The notes under the pieces are model-generated. The model saw only the letters and a list, made by a program, of their open reading frames with translations, did not search any database and was not told where the DNA came from. A stretch of DNA of 64,000 bases, from assembly GCA_965200115.1 (NCBI GenBank), contig OZ241336.1:868001-932000 (forward strand), in the 5' to 3' direction. Positions within the stretch are counted from its first letter, which is position 1; each line of letters opens with the position of its first letter. The position numbers and the translations under genes were made by a program. This DNA is from JAPOUP01 sp026708635 (GTDB lineage: Bacteria; Pseudomonadota; Alphaproteobacteria; Rhodobacterales; Rhodobacteraceae). Below are positions 1-8,835 of this stretch, piece by piece.

Positions 1-819
1 GGCGCCCCGGGATCCATCGCCCAGGTCCGCACCGCCTCTCAGGAACTGACCGCGTTCGCCAAACGGCAGGGTTGCTCCGTCATCCTCGTGGGCCATGTAA
101 CGAAAGACGGGCAGATCGCGGGCCCACGCGTTGTCGAACACATGGTTGACACGGTACTTTATTTCGAGGGCGACGGCAGCCACCACTTCCGTATACTCCG
201 TGCCGTAAAGAACCGTTTCGGCCCGGCTCACGAGATCGGCGTCTTCGAGATGACCGGCGGCGGGCTTGCGGAGGTCCCGAACCCTTCCGCGATGTTTCTG
301 GGCGACCGCAACAGGCCAGCGCCGGGTTCGGTCGTTTTTGCCGGAATTGAGGGCACGCGTCCGGTCCTCGTCGAATTCCAGGCACTCGTCGCGCCATCGC
401 CGCATGCGCAGCCCCGCCGCGCGGTAATTGGCTGGGACAGCGGTAGGCTGGCGATGATCCTCGCGGTTCTGGAAGCCCGCTGCGGCGTCTCGTTCACGGG
501 CCTCGACGTCTATCTCAATGTCGCCGGCGGCATGAAGGTCACCGAGCCCGCCGCAGATCTGGCGGTGGCCACCGCGCTGCTTTCGGCCCGCCAGGACACG
601 GCGCTGGACGAGAATACCGTCGTGTTCGGCGAAATCAGCCTGTCCGGGGCGCTGCGACCGGTGACCCGGACGGAAAACAGGTTGAAAGAGGCAAGGAAAC
701 TTGGTTTCACCGCCGCAATTGTTCCTAACCCGGGCGACACCGGCTCCGGATCGGAGATGCTTGTCAGGTCAATGGCTAACCTGGCCCAAGTCGTTGACCG
801 GACGTTCAGCGTGGGTTGA
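1..819 (+). CDS. radA: DNA repair protein RadA, C-terminal part (5' end outside window)
   Basis: RadA is a RecA-like ATPase that promotes branch migration of recombination intermediates. The frame is open from base 1, so the start codon and the N-terminal zinc finger and Walker A lie upstream of the window. What remains is the end of the RecA-like core, with the family motif KNRFG at about bases 208-222, followed by the Lon-protease-like domain from about base 360 to the end (272 residues visible). It is followed 31 bases later by cvpA and then purF, the usual alphaproteobacterial order. The methionine at base 88 is internal and should not be taken as the start. Confidence 0.95.
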   Translation, partial: GAPGSIAQVRTASQELTAFAKRQGCSVILVGHVTKDGQIAGPRVVEHMVDTVLYFEGDGSHHFRILRAVKNRFGPAHEIGVFEMTGGGLAEVPNPSAMFLGDRNRPAPGSVVFAGIEGTRPVLVEFQALVAPSPHAQPRRAVIGWDSGRLAMILAVLEARCGVSFTGLDVYLNVAGGMKVTEPAADLAVATALLSARQDTALDENTVVFGEISLSGALRPVTRTENRLKEARKLGFTAAIVPNPGDTGSGSEMLVRSMANLAQVVDRTFSVG

Positions 820-850
820 CTGACCACAGGATTGGAAGCGAAGCGCGGAT

Positions 851-1408
851 ATGGGAAGCTTTACGGTCGTAGACGGAGCGGTAGCCGCAGTCGTGCTTGT
901 TTCGGCGCTGCTCGCCTATGCGCGGGGCTTCATACGCGAGACGATGGCGATTTTCGGATGGGTGGCCGCCGCATTCGTCGCGTATTTCCTCGCTCCGGCC
1001 GCTGAACCGCTGGTCCGGGAAATTCCGGCCTTGGGCGATTACCTGCGGGATAGCTGCGAATTATCCACTCTCTTCGCGTTCGCCGCCGTTTTCGCGATTT
1101 CCCTTGCCGTCCTGTCGGTCTTCACTCCCCTGCTGTCATCGGCCGTCCGCCGCTCCGCCCTGAACGGAATCGACCAAGGCGCGGGTTTCCTGTTCGGCGC
1201 CGTGCGCGGATTCCTGCTCATCGCCGTTCTTCTGGTCGTATATGACCTCGTAGGCCTCGATGACGCGCTTCCAGCGGTGGAGGACAGTATAACGACCGGG
1301 ATATTCGACGAAGTCAGGCATCTGCTCAGCAGCCGCGTAACGGATCAGGCCCCGGGATGGATTTACAGTCATTATGAACAGCTGCTCGGCGCCTGCGGTG
1401 CCCGATAG
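851..1408 (+). CDS. cvpA: CvpA family inner membrane protein
   Basis: This is a 185-residue hydrophobic protein with about four predicted membrane helices (residues ~5-30, 62-85, 100-125 and the region around an amphipathic tail). The segment with an AYxRGFxRE pattern near residues 22-30 is typical of the CvpA/colicin V production family. The family supports envelope homeostasis and colicin V export in enterobacteria; its molecular activity is not known. It sits between radA and purF, as in many alphaproteobacteria, and cvpA-purF linkage is also known from E. coli. Family assignment is firm; function in this organism is inferred only. Confidence 0.9.
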   Translation: MGSFTVVDGAVAAVVLVSALLAYARGFIRETMAIFGWVAAAFVAYFLAPAAEPLVREIPALGDYLRDSCELSTLFAFAAVFAISLAVLSVFTPLLSSAVRRSALNGIDQGAGFLFGAVRGFLLIAVLLVVYDLVGLDDALPAVEDSITTGIFDEVRHLLSSRVTDQAPGWIYSHYEQLLGACGAR

Positions 1409-1619
1409 CCTACCCTCCACAGGATCCCACTTCCGGTCATCGCAGCAGCCGGGCCGGCTTTCTCCATCCCCCGCCTTCCCCTCGGCCCACCCAAAAAACG
1501 GCGCCTCGGTCCGGTCTGCGGGCCCGCCACCGCGCCCGTCCGTATCCGCGATCCAGCACCCGCATCGCCCGGCGCATGGCTTGCGGTACGTTCCCGCATG
1601 ACTCGCTCAATTTCGATCC

Positions 1620-1624
1620 GGAGG
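1620..1624 (+). promoter_or_regulatory. Shine-Dalgarno that selects the purF start
   Basis: GGAGG lies nine bases before the ATG at 1634. The in-frame ATG at 1598 has no comparable site, so the downstream start is preferred. Confidence 0.6.
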
Positions 1625-1633
1625 CCAACTGAA

Positions 1634-3118
1634 ATGCCCGAGACTCCCGAAGGCCATTCGCCCGCGAAACGCATTCCCGCAATTCCGTTCGATGACGACA
1701 GACTTCGCGAGGAATGCGGTGTCTTCGGTATTATCGGACCGGAGGCGGCGAATTTTGTGGCGCTCGGACTGCATGCCCTGCAGCATCGCGGGCAGGAAGC
1801 CTGTGGCATCGTAAGCCACAGCCCGGAAGCGGGGTTTAACTCGGCGCGCCGCTTCGGTTATGTCCGCGATCACTTCACCAGAACCTCCCTGATGGAATCC
1901 CTGCCGGGAACGTTGGCCATCGGCCATGTACGTTATTCCACGGCCGGAACGAAGGGCAGCACCGCGATTCGCGACGTTCAGCCATTCTTTGGCGAATTTT
2001 CCCTAGGAGGCGCCGCAATCGCCCATAACGGCAACATCACCAACGCGATCGGACTTAGACGCGAACTCGTCAACCGGGGCTCGATATTCCAGTCGTCTAC
2101 CGACAGCGAATGCATAATCCATCTGATGGCGCGGTCACGCGGGCGCACCATACCTGAGCGAATAATGGATGCCTTGCGTCAGGTTGAGGGTGCCTTCTCG
2201 ATTGTCGCGATGACACGTACCAAACTCATCGGACTGCGGGATCCACATGGAGTCCGCCCGCTGATGCTGGGAAGGATCGGCGATGGCTGGACGCTGTCAT
2301 CGGAGACCTGCGCATTCGATATCATTGGCGCGGAATTCGTTCGCGAGATCGAGCCGGGCGAAATGTTGGTTATCACGGAAACGGGCTTCGAAAGCTTCAG
2401 ACCGTTCGGGAAACGCAGGCCACGTTTCTGCCTCTTCGAGTATGTTTATTTCAGCAGGCCCGACTCGATTCTGGGAGGCCAATCGGTCTATACGACACGG
2501 CACAGGATCGGTGCGGAACTCGCGCGGGAAGCGCATGTGGACGCTGATCTGATCTGTCCGGTACCCGACAGCGGCACACCCGCCGCGATCGGATACAGCC
2601 AAGCGTCACGGATTCCCTACGCAATGGGAATCATCCGCAACCAGTACGTCGGCAGGACATTTATTGAGCCCACTGACCAGATCCGCAACATGGGCGTGCG
2701 ACTCAAGCTCAACGTCAACCGAGCGCTTGTTAGGGACAAGCGCGTGGTTCTTGTCGATGACTCCGTTGTCCGCGGCACCACAAGCCGAAAAATCAAGGAC
2801 ATGGTCATCGACGCGGGCGCCAGGGAGGTTCACTTCCGAATCGCCTCACCACCAACCGCATGGCCCTGCTTCTACGGCGTCGACACGCCGCAACGGGACA
2901 TGCTTCTGGCCGCGGGCATGAACGAGGATGAGATGCGTGAGCATCTCGGCGTTGACAGTCTCAGGTTCATTTCACTGGACGGACTCTACCGGGCCGTCGG
3001 TCAGCCGAACGGGCGGGATCCCGGGAGACCGCAGTACTGCGACGCATGTTTCTCCGGCGAGTATCCGATACGGACCCCCAAAATGATCGAGGATGGAGTC
3101 AAGGCCACGGCCGCCTAA
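1634..3118 (+). CDS. purF: Amidophosphoribosyltransferase (PurF)
   Basis: PurF makes phosphoribosylamine from PRPP and glutamine, the first committed step of de novo purine synthesis. With the start at 1634 the protein has 494 residues. The N-terminal class II glutaminase domain begins at Cys28 (context REECGVFG), which becomes the nucleophile after propeptide removal. The PRPP-binding loop VVLVDDSVVRGTT is near residues 370-382. Four cysteines match the [4Fe-4S] ligands of the Bacillus-type enzyme: one in FCLFEY, one in WPCFYG and two in YCDACFSG near the C-terminus. The start at 1598 would add 12 residues and has no good ribosome binding site. Confidence 0.97.
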   Translation: MPETPEGHSPAKRIPAIPFDDDRLREECGVFGIIGPEAANFVALGLHALQHRGQEACGIVSHSPEAGFNSARRFGYVRDHFTRTSLMESLPGTLAIGHVRYSTAGTKGSTAIRDVQPFFGEFSLGGAAIAHNGNITNAIGLRRELVNRGSIFQSSTDSECIIHLMARSRGRTIPERIMDALRQVEGAFSIVAMTRTKLIGLRDPHGVRPLMLGRIGDGWTLSSETCAFDIIGAEFVREIEPGEMLVITETGFESFRPFGKRRPRFCLFEYVYFSRPDSILGGQSVYTTRHRIGAELAREAHVDADLICPVPDSGTPAAIGYSQASRIPYAMGIIRNQYVGRTFIEPTDQIRNMGVRLKLNVNRALVRDKRVVLVDDSVVRGTTSRKIKDMVIDAGAREVHFRIASPPTAWPCFYGVDTPQRDMLLAAGMNEDEMREHLGVDSLRFISLDGLYRAVGQPNGRDPGRPQYCDACFSGEYPIRTPKMIEDGVKATAA

Positions 3119-3273
3119 ACCCGGCTTCCCTCAGACCTTTCCCGACCGCCTGCCCATTGCGGAACCGTCCGGAACGGGATCCGCGGCTCTCCGCCGAAAA
3201 TCTCTCACTGCACCGGAAAACCCTCAATGGAAGGGAACCCGGATATGCCGAAAGATCAACCGACGAACGGAGA

Positions 3274-3838
3274 TTAGGATCGGCGCGCGCGCACGATCGC
3301 CCACCCGCCAGTCACCAGAAGGGCTGCCAGCACCGCCTTTACGGCGTCACCGATAAGAAACGGCGACATCCAGTGAAGCCAAAGCGTATCAAGGGTCTTG
3401 CCCATCGCGACCGCCGGCCAAAGCAATCCGGGAATGTAGAGCAGTGCGGAGAGGACCAGGGTTACCGCCGAGGTGGAAACAATCCCTGCCGTCAGGCGAC
3501 GGTCCGCCGCATATCCCGCGAGGAGCGCCATTATCACGAAACCGACCAGAAAGCCGCCCGTCGGCCCCATCATGTAAGGCAGGCCAGCGTTTCCGCTGGC
3601 AAATACCGGAATGCCCGCGGCGCCCTCGGCAAGGTACGCCAGCAACGTGATGGTTCCGAGCCGCGCGCCGTAAGCTAGACCTACCACGAGGATCGCCAGA
3701 GTCTGCAAGGTCATCGGCACGGGAAACATCGGAACAGCGATCTGCGCCGAAATGGCGATGAAGAGCGGTTCCACCCAGTACCAGCAGCAGCTGAGCAAGC
3801 CACGACATCTCGGGGAAAAAAGCACGGGACAGTGTCAT
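3274..3838 (-). pseudogene. bioY: BioY biotin transporter, one-base frameshift
   Basis: BioY is the substrate-binding membrane component of biotin ECF transporters. The gene should start at the ATG at 3838-3836, which has an AGGAGA site upstream and begins MTLSRAFFPEM as in related BioY proteins. This frame reads correctly to ...LVLGGT and then is lost. From about 3765 downwards a different frame continues with LFIAISAQIAVPMFPVPM and runs intact to 3274. Removing one base near 3766 joins the halves into a normal 187-residue BioY with six membrane segments and the GPTGGF motif. Because only one base is out of place and nothing else has decayed, a sequencing error or a very recent mutation are both possible. 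Confidence 0.9.
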
Positions 3839-3874
3839 TTGACTCTCCTGAATCATGAACAATCGTTTATGCGA

Positions 3875-3903
3875 GATATCAAGAAGGCACGCAATTCTGT
3901 CAA
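3875..3903 (-). promoter_or_regulatory. Candidate sigma70-type promoter of bioY
   Basis: On the minus strand a perfect TTGACA (3903-3898) is followed after 17 bases by GATATC (3880-3875), giving a start about 30 bases before the bioY ATG. The -10 match is modest. I did not find a clear BioR-type palindrome. Confidence 0.4.
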
Positions 3904-3944
3904 GATTGACTATCACCGCCAATCCTGAATAAAGACGCCCGGAG

Positions 3945-4595
3945 ATGACGGACTTACGGATTGCCCTTGTCACCGGCGCCTCGCGCGGTCTTGGCGCAGC
4001 CTTCGCGGAGGTGTTGGCGACAAGCCACCATCCCATAGCCGTGGCCCGTACCGTAGGTGCGCTCGAGGAACTCGATGATCGAATCAAGGCAAATGGAGGG
4101 AGCGCGACACTCGCACCCATGGATATCACGCAGACCGATGCCATGGCGCATCTCTGCCACTCGATCCATGAGCGCTGGGGCAGGCTGGATCTGTGGATTC
4201 ACGCCGCGATCCATGCACCGCCATTATCTCCGGTGGACCATATTGACGCCAATGACTGGCGACTCTCCATCGCGACCAACGCCACCGCCACCGCCACGTT
4301 GATCCCGATGGTCGCGCCGCTGCTGAACGGGAGGGGGTCACGGGCGGTATTCTTCGACGATCCGCATACCTCCGAGAAGTTTTTCGGCGCCTATGCCGCA
4401 ACCAAGGCCGCGCAGATCGCGCTCGCTCGGGCGTGGTCATCCGAAACTGCCCGCCTGGGTCCCGCAATCCATGTGGTTACGCCCAACCCAATGTCTACGG
4501 CAACCAGGGCCCGCTTCTTTCCGGGCGAGGACCGCTCGGCGCTCGCCAACCCTGGGGAAGAAGCGTTACGGCTGCTTGACGACCCGCTCGGCTAG
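3945..4595 (+). CDS. Short-chain dehydrogenase/reductase family protein
   Basis: This 216-residue protein has the SDR dinucleotide-binding motif TGASRGLG at residues 10-17 and the catalytic YAATK motif near residues 150-154. The usual NNAG structural motif is replaced by IHAA, and the chain is a little shorter than most classical SDRs. The substrate cannot be inferred. It lies divergently from bioY across about 106 bases and downstream of purF, a place where an SDR gene is often seen in Rhodobacterales. Weak TTGACT/TGAATA boxes at 3906-3931 could be its promoter. Confidence 0.85.
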   Translation: MTDLRIALVTGASRGLGAAFAEVLATSHHPIAVARTVGALEELDDRIKANGGSATLAPMDITQTDAMAHLCHSIHERWGRLDLWIHAAIHAPPLSPVDHIDANDWRLSIATNATATATLIPMVAPLLNGRGSRAVFFDDPHTSEKFFGAYAATKAAQIALARAWSSETARLGPAIHVVTPNPMSTATRARFFPGEDRSALANPGEEALRLLDDPLG

Positions 4596-4807
4596 CCACG
4601 GCGCCGATTCACCTTAATGACGACCGTTTCAGGGACTTTACTCCAGCCAGGATGCCTCTCAGGGCTCGGCGGGGAAACGCCCGGGCGGACCTACCGCGCC
4701 CTTCACACGGCGTCACGGGCCGGGCACCCGCTCATTCGCCCGCACACCGCCGCGCACGATCTCCCCGAGGCCCGCTCACGTCATCTTGCACGCCGGGTGG
4801 AGGGCGC

Positions 4808-7003
4808 TCAGTAGAATGTCTGCGGATCTATGTCGATTGACAGGTGGAGACCCGAAGGAAGCCTTACCCGATTCACCCATCGCGAAAGCGCCCGCTGAAG
4901 CGGCGCCGACTTGCCCGCCTTAACCAGCAGCCGGACACGATGGCGCCCGCGGATACGGGCTACCGGAGCCGACGCCGGCCCGTAGACCCGCGCGCCTATC
5001 TCGCGGAGCGGCGCGTCGCCACTCACCAGGGAACGGCCGATCCTGAACAAGACCTTTTCATCGGTACCGCTCAGAACGATTCCCGCGAAACGACCGTATG
5101 GCGGAACACCGGCTTCCCTTCTTCCGGCGGCCTCCGTGCGCCAGAAATTCTCTTCGTCTCCGTCGAGAATCGCCTCAATGACGGCGTGCTCCGGCTGCCA
5201 TGTCTGCAGGAGTGCCTCGCCCCGACGGTTCCGTCTGCCCGCGCGGCCGGCGACCTGCCGCATCAATTGAAAGGTACGTTCCGCGGCGCGCAGGTCGCAA
5301 CCATGCACGCCGAGGTCGGCGTCGATGACCCCAACCAGCGTCAGCAGTGGAAAGTCATGTCCTTTTGCCACTAGCTGGGTTCCGATGATAATGTCCGCCT
5401 CGCCGGCGGCGATCGCCTCCATACGCGCCCTGAGCGCCCGGGCCGAGCCGAACAGATCGGAGCTGAGAACCTCGATACGCGCGTCGGGAAACAGCTCCCC
5501 CGCCTCTTCGGAAAGCCTCTCGACGCCCGGGCCGACCGGGGCGAGACGATTCTCGGCGCCGCACGAAGGGCAGGAGGATGGAAGCGGTTTCGACTCGCCG
5601 CAGCGGTGGCAGACAAGACTGTCGGGAAAGCGGTGCTGGACCATACGTGCGTCGCAGTGATCGCATTCTATCTGATGGCCGCAGGCGCGGCAGACCGTAA
5701 CGGGCGCGTAACCGCGGCGGTTCAGAAACAGAAGCGCCTGCTCGCCCGCGTCGAGCCGCGCTCTGACAGCGTCCCGCAGCGTCGGCGAAACCCAGTGGCT
5801 TGGCGCGAGTTTCTCCCCGCGCATGTCCACGGCGCGCATCTCCGGCAGGTCCACCTCGCCGAAGCGGTTGCTGAGCTGAAGCTTCCGGTACTTGCCGGTT
5901 TCGGCATTGACCCAGCTTTCCAGGCAGGGGGTAGCCGATGCCAGGATCACCTGCGCCGAGCAGATCGAGGCGCGCAGCACCGCCATGTCCCGCGCGTTAT
6001 AGGACACTCCATCCTCCTGTTTGTAGGAAGTGTCGTGCTCCTCATCGACGACGATCAGGCCGAGATCGCGGAAGGGCAGGAAAAGAGCCGAACGCGCACC
6101 GACTACAAGCTGCGCTCCATGCTCTCCCACCATGCGCCAGGCACGGCGGCGTTCGGTCATGGTGAGACCGGAATGCCATTCCGCCGGCATCCCCCCGAAC
6201 CGCCGCTCGACGCGTTTGAGAAACTCCGCCGTCAGCGCGATTTCAGGCAGTAAAACCAACGCCTGACGTTTCCGCACAAGGCATTCAGCGATTGCCTCGA
6301 GATAGACTTCCGTCTTTCCCGAACCGGTGACCCCCCTGAGAAGGGTGGTGCCGTATTCACCGCCGCAAACACGTCTACGCAGGTCGTCCGCCGCAAGTGC
6401 CTGGTCCTGAGAGAGTTCATAGCCGGACCGGGTTGGATCAAGACATGGATACGGCAGATCGCGCGGACTTTCCTCCTCGCTGATCACTCCCAGCCTGACC
6501 AGGCCCTTGATAACGGACGGGGAAACTCCGGCCGCCCGGGAGAGTTCAGCGAGCGTCAGCGCAAGTCCGTCAAAATCACCCAGTGCCGCCAACGCGCGCT
6601 TCCGCGCCTCGGTAAGACGATCGGGCGATCCCTCTCCACGCCGGTAAACCCTGCGCATATAACGCGAATCGAAAAACGCCGGGGATCGACAGGCCATAGC
6701 CAGCATGGCGTGCATGGGAGTCAGCGTGTAACCCGCGGCGCGGATCAGGAAATCCCGCATTTCGGCGCGCATCGGCGCGACGTCGAGCGCCCGGACGACA
6801 GGCCGGAGTCTCGCCCGGTCTATTTCCCCGCTCCCGCCCCCCCAAACGACACCGACGACCTTGCGGGGCCCGAGCGGCACCTCAACGAAACTGCCGGTAA
6901 CACAACCACCCGCCGGAGCGGCGTAATCGAGCGTTCGATCAAGCGGCTGGGTGATCTGGACCGCAACCGGATCACCCTCGGCGAACGGCACGGGCGACGT
7001 CAC
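4808..7003 (-). CDS. priA: Primosomal protein N' (PriA helicase)
   Basis: PriA restarts stalled replication forks by recognising fork structures and loading the replisome. The 731-residue protein has an N-terminal DNA-binding domain, a Walker A motif in GVTGSGKTEVY near residue 220, a Walker B VDEEHDTSY near residue 317, and paired zinc-binding cysteines (CRACGHQIECDHC, then CHRCGESK and CPSCG) near residues 440-480. Motif V/VI follows as IIIGTQLVAKGHDFP and QVAGRAGR. The length is normal. It is convergent with the upstream SDR and divergent from fsa, an arrangement common in Rhodobacterales. Confidence 0.97.
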   Translation of the reverse strand: MTSPVPFAEGDPVAVQITQPLDRTLDYAAPAGGCVTGSFVEVPLGPRKVVGVVWGGGSGEIDRARLRPVVRALDVAPMRAEMRDFLIRAAGYTLTPMHAMLAMACRSPAFFDSRYMRRVYRRGEGSPDRLTEARKRALAALGDFDGLALTLAELSRAAGVSPSVIKGLVRLGVISEEESPRDLPYPCLDPTRSGYELSQDQALAADDLRRRVCGGEYGTTLLRGVTGSGKTEVYLEAIAECLVRKRQALVLLPEIALTAEFLKRVERRFGGMPAEWHSGLTMTERRRAWRMVGEHGAQLVVGARSALFLPFRDLGLIVVDEEHDTSYKQEDGVSYNARDMAVLRASICSAQVILASATPCLESWVNAETGKYRKLQLSNRFGEVDLPEMRAVDMRGEKLAPSHWVSPTLRDAVRARLDAGEQALLFLNRRGYAPVTVCRACGHQIECDHCDARMVQHRFPDSLVCHRCGESKPLPSSCPSCGAENRLAPVGPGVERLSEEAGELFPDARIEVLSSDLFGSARALRARMEAIAAGEADIIIGTQLVAKGHDFPLLTLVGVIDADLGVHGCDLRAAERTFQLMRQVAGRAGRRNRRGEALLQTWQPEHAVIEAILDGDEENFWRTEAAGRREAGVPPYGRFAGIVLSGTDEKVLFRIGRSLVSGDAPLREIGARVYGPASAPVARIRGRHRVRLLVKAGKSAPLQRALSRWVNRVRLPSGLHLSIDIDPQTFY

Positions 7004-7397
7004 GGCGTCAGCGACCCGATGGATTCACGTGCCAAGTCGGGGAAAAGACCCATATCCTCAGCGCTGGCCCGGCAGTATTCCGCTTCACGCGGACTGGCCA
7101 GCGGGCCCGTCAACCGATCACCTACCGGGCCGTGCGTTGAGCCGTCGCGGGCGAACGGGTGAGCGTTCCGCGGTTTTCGGCCGTCGTTCAGGCCTGACGG
7201 ACGAGCTCTTTCCATTCGCCGCTCCCGGACATTGCCCTCACGCGGGTACATACCCGATCGATCCCTTGATAGCCATCGCGGGTCACGCGACATTCAGAGC
7301 AGGGTACTGGCCCCGCGAAGCCGTTCCCTTTACAATTATCGTATACGCTGGTGTATTGGCTTGCCGGTCGAAAGGCTTGATGAACGGGACGTGCCTG
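7004..7397. other. priA-fsa intergenic region
   Basis: This 394-base stretch separates the divergent priA and fsa genes. I see no coding signal. It contains the fsa promoter described separately; the priA promoter was not resolved. Confidence 0.5.
7329..7357 (+). promoter_or_regulatory. Candidate promoter of fsa operon
   Basis: TTTACA (7329-7334) and TGTATT (7352-7357) are separated by exactly 17 bases, five and four matches to the sigma70 consensus. Transcription would begin near 7364, leaving a leader of about 34 bases before the ATG at 7398. Confidence 0.5.
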
Positions 7398-8051
7398 ATG
7401 AAATTCTTCGTGGATACCGCAGATGTGAACTCAATCCGGGAGCTCAATGAACTCGGTATGGCCGATGGAGTTACCACCAATCCATCATTGATAATGAAGT
7501 CCGGTCGTGACATCAGGGAGGTGACAAGGGAAATCTGCGCTATCGTCGACGGTCCCGTGAGCGCGGAGACCGTAGCGACCGACGCGGCCGGAATGATCGC
7601 GGAGGGACGCGAACTCGCGGAGATAGCGACCAACATCGCCATCAAGGTTCCCCTCACCTGGGCGGGACTGAGGGCATGCAGAACGCTTGCCGACGAAGGC
7701 CGAATGGTAAACGTCACCCTTTGCTTCTCGACAAACCAGGCCATTCTCGCCGCGAAGGCGGGCGCGACGTTCGTCTCACCGTTCATTGGGCGGCTCGACG
7801 ACATCAACCTCGACGGAATGCAGCTGATCTCCGATATCCGCGTAATTTACGATAATTTCGATTTCAGAACGAATATACTCGCCGCATCGATCCGCTCAGC
7901 GAATCACATGAGCCAGGCGGCGCTTATCGGAGCTGACGTGGCGACCGCGCCGCCGGAGGTGATCAAACGGATGGCGGATCATCCACTCACCGAAAGAGGA
8001 TTGGACGCGTTCCTGGCCGATTGGGAGAAGACGGGCCAGAAAATAATCTGA
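7398..8051 (+). CDS. fsa: Fructose-6-phosphate aldolase / small transaldolase
   Basis: The product is a 217-residue member of the small transaldolase (TalC/FSA) family, which cleaves or transfers a dihydroxyacetone unit in the cytoplasm. It starts with MKFFVDTAD, the usual first residues of the family, which fixes the ATG at 7398 although a longer open frame extends upstream. The Schiff-base lysine is Lys83 in the context IAIKVPLTW. The family name is often given as transaldolase by automatic pipelines; whether this one is an aldolase or a true transaldolase cannot be decided from sequence. It precedes DUF484 and xerC, probably as one transcription unit. Confidence 0.93.
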   Translation: MKFFVDTADVNSIRELNELGMADGVTTNPSLIMKSGRDIREVTREICAIVDGPVSAETVATDAAGMIAEGRELAEIATNIAIKVPLTWAGLRACRTLADEGRMVNVTLCFSTNQAILAAKAGATFVSPFIGRLDDINLDGMQLISDIRVIYDNFDFRTNILAASIRSANHMSQAALIGADVATAPPEVIKRMADHPLTERGLDAFLADWEKTGQKII

Positions 8052-8096
8052 GGTCAGGCGAATGACCACAGGCGGGAAACTGGGAGTGAGGCGGTC

Positions 8097-8807
8097 ATGA
8101 AGCGTACTGGCACGGCGGACGTCGACGATCTCAAGCAGCGGATCCTGTCGAATCCAGGACTGGTTCTGGAAGACACGGACTTGATGCGCGCGTTGATCGA
8201 GGCCAGCGACCAGGCTGCCGGAGACAACATCGTCGACCTTCGCGGCATCGCGATAGACCGACTCGAAACGCGGCTGGAACGTCTCGAGGAGACCCACAGC
8301 GACGTAATCGCGGCGGCATATGAGAACCTGAGCGGAACCAAGCAAATCCATAGGGCGGTCCTGAAGCTTATGGAACCGGTGACCCTCAAGAGCTTCCTGA
8401 CATGTTTACGTGACGAAATGCCGGAAATCCTTCGGGTTGAGGCCCTGCAGTTGCTTATGGAGACGGATACGCATCCCGTCGCACCGGTTATCAGAAGTCT
8501 CGGTAGCCTTATCACACTCGTCAAGCCGGGCTTCATAAACGAGTATCTGACGCGCGGCCGGGAAATTCCCGTTCGCAGGATAACGCTCCACGCAACCCTA
8601 TCGGGCAATACGGCTGTCTTCCATTCCTCTAACCACGAGATCAGGTCCGAAGCCTGCCTGACGCTTGACTTGGGCGAGAAGCGGCCACGGGGGCTGCTTG
8701 CCATCGGCTCGGAAACCGCTGGCTATTTCGACCCCTCCCAGGGAACGGATCTCCTGGCGTTTCTCGCCGACGCGGTCGAGCGTTCCCTGCGTCGCCTTCT
8801 ACCGTGA
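8097..8807 (+). CDS. DUF484 family protein
   Basis: This 236-residue protein has the layout of the DUF484 family: an N-terminal helical part that is strongly charged (residues ~10-90, with heptad-like leucine spacing around ERLETRLERLEETH) and a C-terminal GAF-like domain ending in LLAIGSE...YFDPSQGTDLLAFL. Its biochemical role is unknown. DUF484 is characteristically encoded immediately before xerC, as here, where its stop lies 28 bases before the xerC start, so the two are probably cotranscribed. Confidence 0.88.
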   Translation: MKRTGTADVDDLKQRILSNPGLVLEDTDLMRALIEASDQAAGDNIVDLRGIAIDRLETRLERLEETHSDVIAAAYENLSGTKQIHRAVLKLMEPVTLKSFLTCLRDEMPEILRVEALQLLMETDTHPVAPVIRSLGSLITLVKPGFINEYLTRGREIPVRRITLHATLSGNTAVFHSSNHEIRSEACLTLDLGEKRPRGLLAIGSETAGYFDPSQGTDLLAFLADAVERSLRRLLP

Positions 8808-8823
8808 ACCACAAACCGCTTTC

Positions 8824-8828
8824 GAGGA
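8824..8828 (+). promoter_or_regulatory. Shine-Dalgarno supporting a GTG start for xerC
   Basis: GAGGA sits seven bases before the GTG at 8836, but 22 bases before the next ATG at 8851, so the GTG is the better start. Confidence 0.55.
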
Positions 8829-8835
8829 CCAAATC

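Noticed and set aside
3046..3678. A 210-residue plus-strand open frame after purF
   Set aside because: It overlaps the end of purF and the antisense of bioY; its composition is not protein-like.
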